The notes under the pieces are model-generated. The model made no database searches, was not told where the DNA came from, and saw only the letters and a program-made list of their open reading frames with translations. Source: DAORIO01 sp035438585 (lineage in GTDB: Bacteria > Patescibacteriota > Minisyncoccia > Phycocordibacterales > UBA9973). Taken from it: a stretch of DNA of 19,401 nucleotides. A program made the translations under genes and the position numbers. Positions 13,191 to 19,401 of this stretch are shown here, piece after piece. The stretch lies in assembly GCA_035438585.1 (NCBI GenBank), contig DAORIO010000010.1:1-19401 (forward strand), given 5' to 3'. Numbering within the stretch: the stretch's first letter is position 1; the number at the start of each line of letters is the position of its first letter.

Positions 13191-15116
13191 ATGAAATTTA
13201 CAAAAGGAATTTTCGCGAGTTTCTTAGTATTCGCATTCGTATTTGCTGCTGCATCAACTGCATCTGCATATACACACATGGGAACACTAAAAATGGGATC
13301 AACAGGATCTCAAGTTATGGAGCTACAAAAAGCTCTTAACGCAAAAGGATTCGTAGTTTCAACAACTGGAGCAGGTTCAGTTGGTATGGAATCTACATAC
13401 TTCGGAGCAAAGACAAAGACTGCAGTTATGGCTTTCCAATCTGCAAATATGTTAACAGCAGACGGTGTAGTTGGTGCTATGACAGGAGCTAAGTTAGCTT
13501 CTGCAGTAGTTGTACCAGGACCAGGATCTTCAACAGGTTCTCTATGTCCAAATGGAATGACATTGGCAAGTAATTGTACAATGGCTCCAGGTTCAACAAC
13601 TCCAACAACTCCATCAGGACCACTAGCTGGAACAGATGGATCAATCAATGACGTTAACGAAATCAGTTCATACAACAACGAAGAAATTGGTGAAGGACGA
13701 AATGACGTTAAAGTTCTTGGTTTTGAAGTTGAAGCTACAAATGATGGCGATATCGCAATCAAGTCAGCAAAAGTTAGTGTTACTATCACTAATGCTTCTG
13801 GATCAGATAATTTAGATGATTACGTTGATTCAGTTTCGGTATGGATGGGATCAACAAAAGTTGGTTCAGCAGATGCTGGAGACTTTAGTGAAGGATCATC
13901 AGGAGTTTGGACAAAGACAGTTACTCTATCAAACCCTGTAGTAAAAGCTGATGATACAGAAAAATTCTACATCTCAGTTGATGCTGCCGGATCATTTGAT
14001 TCAGGAGATATCGACTCAGAATCAGCTACTTTTGACGTAGATAATCTAAAATTCGTAGATGGTTCAGGTGTTGTTACAACTGAAGATGCATACGATCTAG
14101 GATCTATGGATGTTGTAGCAGATTTCGTGTCATTTTCGACTTCAGCTGATATTGAACTTGTAATTTCTACAGCTTCAGATTCACCAGAAGCAGGTGTTGT
14201 TATGGTTGATGACTCAACTTCAACAGATGACGTTGTTCTTCTAAAAGGTAAATTGAAACTAGAAGGTGATTCAGATGTAAACATCGATGAATTCCCAGTT
14301 TCATTTAGTCCAGTTGGAGCAAACATCAACGTTATAGCTGAATCATTGAAACTTGTTATCGACGGTGAAGAATATACAGAATCAGTTCCATCAATTGCTG
14401 ACGGAGCTACAGGTTCTGTAACATTCGACAACCTAGATTTCGATCTAAGTGCTGGAGATACAGTAACATTTGAAGTTAGAGCAGATATGACAGATATGGA
14501 CGGAACAATCTTTGCTGAAGGAGACACTCTAGAAGCAAACGTTACATCTGACAACAGAGATGTTATGGATGTTGAAAACGAGGAAGGTGACCAACTTTCT
14601 GATTCATCAGAAAAGTCAGGTACAGCAAACGGTGACGCACAAGAATTCCGAACAGAAGGAATCTCTTTGACACTAGTTTCTACATCTTCTAGTGTTACAG
14701 CTGGTAACTCTACAAGTGATGACCTCGGTGAATTCACTATCAAGTTTAAAGTTAAGGCTAATGGTAGTTCAGTATACGTATCTTCACTTGCAGCTGCTTC
14801 GCTTACTACAACAGGTACAGGTGCAATTGCTGGTGTTGAAAGATCTGGTACTGCTACAATTGGTGGTGTATCTGTTACAATCGTAAACGATACTGATGAT
14901 GATTTGACTTCATACGGTAATTTCTTAATTGAAGACGGTGACGAAGAAACATTTATCATGACTACAACAGTTCAACTTCCAACAGCGGGTTCTGCTGGAC
15001 AATATCGAGCACTTCTACGAGCACTTGACTGGTCTACATCAGATGGTGCAATGTCAGGAGCAGGATACATATCAAATCTTGATTCATTCAAGACAAGTTA
15101 CAAGGCTCTTAACTAA
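13191..15116 (+). CDS. S-layer-like exported protein with peptidoglycan-binding domain
   Basis: Likely a major cell-surface protein. Residues 1-26 are a signal peptide ending ASTASA. Residues about 35-105 are a peptidoglycan-binding (PG_binding_1) domain (MGSTGSQVMELQKALNAKGF ... TYFGAKTKTAVMAFQ ... DGVVGAMTG). A Cys pair (C118 and C128) and a Pro/Thr linker follow. From about 165 come acidic, Ser/Thr/Asp-rich beta-sandwich regions. Three segments end alike: DDTEKF (254-259), GDTVTF (422-427) and GDEETF (583-588), suggesting three related domains. Strongly biased codons (GGA, ACA, TCA, GCT/GCA, CTA, CGA) fit high expression. Many Ser/Thr/Asn residues offer glycan sites, and a glycan operon follows. 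A strong terminator closes the gene. Confidence 0.85.
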   Translation: MKFTKGIFASFLVFAFVFAAASTASAYTHMGTLKMGSTGSQVMELQKALNAKGFVVSTTGAGSVGMESTYFGAKTKTAVMAFQSANMLTADGVVGAMTGAKLASAVVVPGPGSSTGSLCPNGMTLASNCTMAPGSTTPTTPSGPLAGTDGSINDVNEISSYNNEEIGEGRNDVKVLGFEVEATNDGDIAIKSAKVSVTITNASGSDNLDDYVDSVSVWMGSTKVGSADAGDFSEGSSGVWTKTVTLSNPVVKADDTEKFYISVDAAGSFDSGDIDSESATFDVDNLKFVDGSGVVTTEDAYDLGSMDVVADFVSFSTSADIELVISTASDSPEAGVVMVDDSTSTDDVVLLKGKLKLEGDSDVNIDEFPVSFSPVGANINVIAESLKLVIDGEEYTESVPSIADGATGSVTFDNLDFDLSAGDTVTFEVRADMTDMDGTIFAEGDTLEANVTSDNRDVMDVENEEGDQLSDSSEKSGTANGDAQEFRTEGISLTLVSTSSSVTAGNSTSDDLGEFTIKFKVKANGSSVYVSSLAAASLTTTGTGAIAGVERSGTATIGGVSVTIVNDTDDDLTSYGNFLIEDGDEETFIMTTTVQLPTAGSAGQYRALLRALDWSTSDGAMSGAGYISNLDSFKTSYKALN

Positions 15117-15151
15117 TACTAGTTCTGAACTTATAGCTTGAGTGTAAACTC

Positions 15152-15183
15152 ACAAAAAACCACCCTTTGGGGTGGTTTTTTGT
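15152..15183 (+). terminator. Intrinsic terminator after the S-layer-like gene
   Basis: Perfect 14-bp stem ACAAAAAACCACCC (15152-15165) / complement 15170-15183, TTTG loop, six-T run in the 3' arm. Confidence 0.95.
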
Positions 15184-15198
15184 TTTGGGCTAAATATG

Positions 15199-15204
15199 TA
15201 TAAT
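15199..15204 (+). promoter_or_regulatory. -10 element of the surface-glycan operon
   Basis: Perfect TATAAT ending 6 nt before ATG 15211, implying a leaderless transcript. The only -35-like sequence at 17-nt spacing is the T-run of the terminator. Confidence 0.5.
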
Positions 15205-15210
15205 GGCACT

Positions 15211-17214
15211 ATGTTTATAGAAAATTTGAAAAGCTCTTTTGTGAAATTTCTTGAGTATGTTACTTATGGTTTTTTTGCCATATTTCCTTTTTTTATATTT
15301 AAAAACTTCCTTTATCAAGGGTCTTCTTCTAGATTCTTACTCCTCACTTTGATTTACGCTGTTCTGTCGATTTGTTTTGGATTCTATTTATTCAAGAAAA
15401 AAAGCAGAGTTTCTTTTTTGAAATCGCCAATAATATATATATTGGGAATATATATAGTTTATTTATTCATATCTGCTATTTTGGGAGTAGATTTTTATGC
15501 TTCTTTTTGGTCACGAGCGGAGAGAACTTCAGGACTTTTTTATATTGTTCATTTAATACCATTTATATTATTTACATCATATTTGTTGGCTCAAAAAGAA
15601 TCTAGAGAAAAATTAATAAATGTAATTCTTTTATCAAGTGGATTGTTTTCTCTTTTGTCGCTTTTGGGGCATCAGGGCTTTAAGCTGGTTTTTAAAAATA
15701 ATCCTTATGATGGATTTTTGTTTGGAAACTCTTCGTTTGCGGCAATGTATTTATTGGGCACTTTTCTCTTGTCTATATATTTTGTCTTTAGAAAAGCTAA
15801 AGTTAAATGGTTTCAGTATTTTATTCCCTTAATTTTTATATTTAATCCATATTTTTTAAACATAAAGATGTTTAAGGGGCAAGCTACAGGATTTTTGGAT
15901 TTTATGGGCACGTCCAAGGCTTCAACAATTGCTTTGGTTTTGTCGGTATTTTCTATAATGTTTTTTACTCTTATTTCAAAAATAAAAAATATTAAATTCA
16001 GAAATATATCAATTATTTCTGCGGTGATCGTAGGTGTTTTATTTTTAGTTTGGGTGTCTAATTCTTTGTTGCAAGAGGGGGGTATTGTTAGAAAGTTTTA
16101 TGAAGGTCAATCTACTGCAGCTCGATTATTGGTCTGGAATATATCTAAAGAGTCAATTAAACAAAATCCGTTTACTGGTTGGGGAATAGATAATTTCTAC
16201 ACTGCTTTTCAGAAAAATTTTGATAATAGATTGCTTGAAGAAAGATACGGAAATGAGCCGTGGTTTGATCGAGCACATAATGTGATACTAGATCAGACGG
16301 TTGATACTGGTTATTTAGGTATAGTCCTGTATTTGTTGATTTATTTAGTATTGATTTCTTGTTTAACTTACTCACTTATAAAATCTGAAAACAAGGAAGA
16401 TCGCATTTTGTCTATTATTTTGTTAACTTATTTTTTCGCTCATTTAATGGAGCTTCAAACTGCATTTGATACAACAATATCGTGGACTATGTTCATGTTT
16501 ATGGTTTCTTTTTCAATAGTGCTTTTTGATAAAATAATAAAATCACAGAAAATTAACACAGAGGTTGAGTTAAGTAATATTTCTAAATATATTTTAGGAA
16601 GTTTTTTTGTTGGTTTCTTTGCTTGGTCTTTGTTTGGGGGGATTATACCTTTTTGGAGAGTTCAAAATATAAATGGAGAAATAAGGAAAGTGGGAAGTTC
16701 AGAAAAAAGAATTCCTTTGTACGAAAAACTTTTTAAAACAAAAATAGACCCTTTGGGAGTTGTGTGGAGGTCTTCAACTGATTTTGAAAAGAGTATTTCT
16801 CAGAATCCAGCTATTTTGGAAGATCCACAGAAAGCAAGAGGTTTATATAAAGAGTTAGAAATATTTGCAGCAGAATATAAAGAATACACAGAAAAATACC
16901 CAAATAGTATAAGAGCTTACTTTAATTTGGCAGATATGTATATTTACAGTATGCTTTTTGGTGTAGATAAATTAGATGAAGCAAACCAGGTTTTAGATAA
17001 GGCTATTGAAATAAAACCTAATTATCCGCAATCTTATTGGATGAAATCAGTTGTTTATCTATATAAGGGTGATTTTAAAAATGCTAAATTTTATGTTGCC
17101 GAAGCAGAAAGAATAAATCCAAATGCTGTAGAGACAAAAAGACTGAGGGCGTACATAGAAGAATCAATAAAAACTTTTCCCGAGATAGATTTATATTTCT
17201 TTAATCAAATTTAA
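15211..17214 (+). CDS. O-antigen ligase/Wzy-like membrane protein with C-terminal TPRs
   Basis: Polytopic inner-membrane protein of the Wzy/O-antigen ligase superfamily, which polymerises glycans or transfers them from a lipid carrier to lipid or protein. About 12 hydrophobic segments cover residues 10-480. The Wzy_C signature lies at about 303-375: ARLLVWNISKESIKQNPFTGWGIDNF, then R354-A-H356-N-V-I-L-D-Q and DTGYLG. Residues about 545-660 are a soluble domain with TPR-like helices (SIRAYFNLADMYIYSM, EANQVLDKAIEIKPNYPQSYWMKSVVYLYKGDFKNAK). ATG 15211 is chosen because the upstream in-frame start lies inside the terminator and a -10 sits just before this ATG. TPR-bearing members include protein O-glycosylating ligases. 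Modification of the S-layer-like protein is inference. Confidence 0.85.
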   Translation: MFIENLKSSFVKFLEYVTYGFFAIFPFFIFKNFLYQGSSSRFLLLTLIYAVLSICFGFYLFKKKSRVSFLKSPIIYILGIYIVYLFISAILGVDFYASFWSRAERTSGLFYIVHLIPFILFTSYLLAQKESREKLINVILLSSGLFSLLSLLGHQGFKLVFKNNPYDGFLFGNSSFAAMYLLGTFLLSIYFVFRKAKVKWFQYFIPLIFIFNPYFLNIKMFKGQATGFLDFMGTSKASTIALVLSVFSIMFFTLISKIKNIKFRNISIISAVIVGVLFLVWVSNSLLQEGGIVRKFYEGQSTAARLLVWNISKESIKQNPFTGWGIDNFYTAFQKNFDNRLLEERYGNEPWFDRAHNVILDQTVDTGYLGIVLYLLIYLVLISCLTYSLIKSENKEDRILSIILLTYFFAHLMELQTAFDTTISWTMFMFMVSFSIVLFDKIIKSQKINTEVELSNISKYILGSFFVGFFAWSLFGGIIPFWRVQNINGEIRKVGSSEKRIPLYEKLFKTKIDPLGVVWRSSTDFEKSISQNPAILEDPQKARGLYKELEIFAAEYKEYTEKYPNSIRAYFNLADMYIYSMLFGVDKLDEANQVLDKAIEIKPNYPQSYWMKSVVYLYKGDFKNAKFYVAEAERINPNAVETKRLRAYIEESIKTFPEIDLYFFNQI

Positions 17215-17215
17215 T

Positions 17216-18118
17216 ATGAAATGTTTAGTAACGGGTGGTGCGGGATTTATAGGTTCAAATTTAGTTGACTCTCTTATTGAAAGAGGCGATGAGGTTGTTA
17301 TAATAGACAATTTATCTAACGGTAAAAAAGAAAATATAAATCCTAAGGCAAAATTTATTCAAGCTGATATTCGAAATATAAATGAAATCAAAGATTATTT
17401 TGAAGGTATTGATTATGTTTTTCATTTAGCAGCTCTGGCTAGTGTTCAGCCATCGATAGAAGATCCTGTTGGTTATAATGAAGTAAATACAAATGGAACA
17501 TTAAATGTATTGTTGTGTGCTAAAAATGCTGGAGTAAAAAAAATAGTTTATTCTGCTTCTTCGGCTGCTTACGGTGATCAAAAAGTTATGCCGTTAGCCG
17601 AGACAATGCCTGCACACCCAATCAGTCCATACGGACTTCAAAAATACGTAGGAGAACTTTATTGTCGAATGTTTTCAGATGTTTACGGTTTACCAACTGT
17701 GTCTCTAAGGTATTTCAATGTGTACGGAGAAAGACAGCCAATACAGGGAGCGTACACTTCTGTTTTGGGTATATTTACTCGACAAAGATTAAACAATGAG
17801 TCATTAACTATAGTAGGCGATGGTGAGCAAAAAAGAGATTATACAAATGTTGTTGATGTCGTCCAAGCAAATATTTTAGCGGCTGAAAATGATAATGTTC
17901 GAAATGGAGAAGTAATAAACATAGGACGAGGGAATAGTTATAGTGTGAATGAAGTTGCTGATATGTTTAGTGGCCCAAAAATTTATTTACCAGAAAGATT
18001 AGAGCCGAAAGATTCTTTGGCAGATAATACTTTGGCAAAAAATCTTTTAGGCTGGACTCCTAGTATTGATCTGCCAAAATGGATAGAAGAATATAAATTA
18101 AAACAAAATATTAAATAA
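17216..18118 (+). CDS. NAD-dependent UDP-sugar 4-epimerase (extended SDR)
   Basis: Interconverts nucleotide sugars for surface glycans in the cytoplasm. The Rossmann NAD motif is TGGAGFIGS (6-14), and D31 (IIDNLSNG) fits NAD ribose binding. HLAALASVQPSIEDP, the serine region SASSAAYG (113-120) and catalytic Y139-x3-K143 follow. RYFNVYGERQ and the substrate-side GDGEQKRDYTNVVDVV are typical of UDP-glucose/UDP-GlcNAc 4-epimerases. The 300-aa length is normal. The exact sugar (Glc, GlcNAc or uronic acid) cannot be assigned. It begins 1 nt after the preceding stop, so it is operonic, and its stop overlaps the next ATG. Confidence 0.92.
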   Translation: MKCLVTGGAGFIGSNLVDSLIERGDEVVIIDNLSNGKKENINPKAKFIQADIRNINEIKDYFEGIDYVFHLAALASVQPSIEDPVGYNEVNTNGTLNVLLCAKNAGVKKIVYSASSAAYGDQKVMPLAETMPAHPISPYGLQKYVGELYCRMFSDVYGLPTVSLRYFNVYGERQPIQGAYTSVLGIFTRQRLNNESLTIVGDGEQKRDYTNVVDVVQANILAAENDNVRNGEVINIGRGNSYSVNEVADMFSGPKIYLPERLEPKDSLADNTLAKNLLGWTPSIDLPKWIEEYKLKQNIK

Positions 18119-19215
18119 TGAAAATTTTTTATTCAATAACCAAATCTGAAATTGGAGGAGCTCAAACTTATTTGTGGTCCTTGCTTAAACGAGCCAAAGA
18201 AAATAATGACGAGGTGGTCGTGATGTCATATCCGGGAGGTTGGCTTGAAGATAAGGTGAAAGAATTAGGTTTTGAATTTATTCCTAATATTTACTATAAA
18301 AATAGTTACAATCCGTTTAATCTTTTAAAGGCAATCTTCTTAACAAGAAAAGAAATTAAAAAATTTAATCCAGATATGTTGCATCTAAACAGTGGGGGGG
18401 CTGGATTTTTCGGCAGGCTGGCAAATGTTGGACTTAGAAGTAAGGTTGTGTTCACAGCACATGGTTGGAGTTTTACAGATGGAACACCATTATTTAGGAG
18501 AATTATTGCGCTTATTGCTGAAAATTTAATCACACCATTTACTGATAAGATTATTTGCGTCTCAGAAAATGACGCAAGATTGGCAAAGAATAAATTAATT
18601 TTTAGCACTAGTAAAATAGAAGTGATTCATAATGGTGTAGAAATAAAAACGCAAACAGCAAATCAAGAAAATATTAATAAGATAAAAATACTTTTTGTTG
18701 GCAGACTCGAAAGACCTAAAATGCCAGTAGTTATTTTAAGGTCTTTAATGCGACTTACTGACGAAGAGAGAAAATTTTTTAATGTTTCCATTATTGGTTT
18801 TGGCTCTCAGGAAAAATTACTTCTTGATTTCATAAATAAAAATGATTTAATAAATTTAGTCACTATAAGAAAAGTAAATTTTGAAGCGGTTTATGAAGAA
18901 TGTTTAAGTTCAAATTTGTTTATTTTACCAACGGAATGGGAAGGTTTTCCAATGACAATTATTGGAGCTATGAGCGCAGGTCTTCCGGTTCTTGCGAGCA
19001 ATGTTGGGGGAATAAAAGAGGTAGTTGATAGTAGTGTCGGAAAGTTGTTGTCGAAAGGAAACGATGAGCTAGAGATAGTTCAAGTTTTAAGAAATATCTT
19101 GTTAGATAAAAAATGGCTTTCTGTTTGCGGACAAAATGCCAGAAAGAGAATTTTAGATAATTTTTCTGAAGAGGAAATGTGTAATAAAGTTTGGAAGATA
19201 TATGAACAAGTCTAA
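18118..19215 (+). CDS. GT4-type glycosyltransferase with altered EX7E motif
   Basis: GT-B-fold sugar transferase of family GT4. The N-terminal acceptor domain begins MKIFYSITKSEIGGAQTYLWSLL with the glycine-rich GGAQ loop. HGW (115-117) and SENDARLAKN follow. The donor domain starts at IKILFVGRLERPK (189-201). The normally conserved EX7E pair reads E275-GFPMTII-G283: the first Glu is present, the second is glycine (GGA, one base from GAA). The rest (AMSAGLPVLASNVGGIKEVV) is canonical. Length 365 aa is usual. ATG 18118 shares one base with the preceding TAA, and the next glycosyltransferase starts 14 nt before this stop. Donor and acceptor are unknown. Confidence 0.9.
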   Translation: MKIFYSITKSEIGGAQTYLWSLLKRAKENNDEVVVMSYPGGWLEDKVKELGFEFIPNIYYKNSYNPFNLLKAIFLTRKEIKKFNPDMLHLNSGGAGFFGRLANVGLRSKVVFTAHGWSFTDGTPLFRRIIALIAENLITPFTDKIICVSENDARLAKNKLIFSTSKIEVIHNGVEIKTQTANQENINKIKILFVGRLERPKMPVVILRSLMRLTDEERKFFNVSIIGFGSQEKLLLDFINKNDLINLVTIRKVNFEAVYEECLSSNLFILPTEWEGFPMTIIGAMSAGLPVLASNVGGIKEVVDSSVGKLLSKGNDELEIVQVLRNILLDKKWLSVCGQNARKRILDNFSEEEMCNKVWKIYEQV

Positions 19216-19401
19216 AAAAGTTTTAATATTTTCTCACGCCTATTTCCCGAACTGGGTTGGTGGCGCTGAAATTGCTTTAAAAGAAATTACCGACAGGATT
19301 CCCAAAAATGAAATTGAATTGCATCTTATTACTCTTGGTGGAAGCGAACCAAAAGAAGAACTTTTGGGAAATATTTATGTTCACAGAATAAAACCATTTG
19401 G
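19202..19401 (+). CDS. Second glycosyltransferase, N-terminal part only
   Basis: Open reading frame from ATG 19202 running off the window end (66 full codons). The start MNKSKKVLIFSHAYFPNWVGGAEIALKEITDRI is a typical GT4 N-terminus: a hydrophobic strand, then the GGAE loop and a helix. It overlaps the preceding gene by 14 nt. GGAAG about 8 nt before the ATG is the only Shine-Dalgarno-like sequence before a gene here, and it lies within coding sequence. It continues the surface-glycan operon. Confidence 0.8.
   Translation, partial: MNKSKKVLIFSHAYFPNWVGGAEIALKEITDRIPKNEIELHLITLGGSEPKEELLGNIYVHRIKPF

Noticed and set aside
13967..14959. Long (330-aa) open frame on the minus strand inside the S-layer-like gene
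   Set aside because: Mirror of the biased codons of the real gene; Ser/Thr/Pro/Val-rich translation without domain features, promoter or terminator.
15172..15210. Upstream start of the Wzy-like gene at GTG 15172 or ATG 15196
   Set aside because: The first lies inside the terminator stem and the second overlaps the only -10 element; ATG 15211 fits the leaderless pattern.
1..19401. Recoded TGA (glycine or tryptophan), as in some CPR lineages
   Set aside because: No long frame contains in-frame TGA; glycine and tryptophan use GGN and TGG throughout. The single TGA stop (2437-2439) sits directly before a terminator.
1..19401. CRISPR arrays, transposases, integrases, tRNA or rRNA genes
   Set aside because: No regularly spaced repeats with spacers, no recombinase or transposase motifs, and no tRNA cloverleaf or rRNA sequence seen on either strand. 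The AARGACA cluster is irregular and too short per unit to be CRISPR.

Overview
This is an AT-rich (about one-third G+C) bacterial window that reads like a Patescibacteria/CPR genome, most probably Parcubacteria-like. The reasons are small stripped-down proteins (481-aa MetRS without a C-terminal tRNA-binding domain, 66-aa S18), an S-layer-like exported protein with an N-terminal peptidoglycan-binding domain, an EF-P with an atypical modification loop, and gene starts that almost never carry a Shine-Dalgarno sequence. Instead, -10-like TATAAT elements often lie only 5-20 nt before the ATG. TAA and TAG stops dominate; the standard bacterial code fits every gene. The lineage call is inference from gene content, not from a marker search.

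Layout. Positions 1-5050 run on the + strand: metG, an unknown exported/membrane protein, a TatD-family hydrolase, then the conserved rpsF-ssb-rpsR cluster and a 97-aa orphan. Strong intrinsic terminators separate these units. The 150-bp gap before rpsF can fold into a compact three-way junction followed by a 10-bp inverted repeat. Positions 5051-5635 (-) hold efp. Positions 5782-6992 hold two divergent orphan genes sharing a 155-bp promoter region with two near-consensus sigma70 promoters. Positions 7042-11482 (-) form a DNA-maintenance cluster: ftsK, a membrane-anchored Ig-like protein overlapping it by 11 nt, recA, and a disordered charged protein.

Positions 11483-13190 are the most unusual part. 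A gene with a C-terminal winged-helix-like domain (11654-12472) carries 14 copies of the heptamer AARGACA within 0.8 kb on both strands. They fall in all reading frames and extend into its promoter. It is followed by a 700-bp non-coding region with a hairpin repeat, a near-copy of the gene's own promoter, and a long, apparently structured leader running into the S-layer-like gene at 13191.

Positions 13191-19401 (+) concern the cell surface: the S-layer-like protein, an O-antigen ligase/Wzy-like membrane protein with TPRs, a UDP-sugar 4-epimerase-type SDR, and two GT4-like glycosyltransferases (the second cut by the window end). The last four genes abut or overlap and look like one operon for making and attaching surface glycans, plausibly to the neighbouring S-layer-like protein. 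That substrate link is inference.
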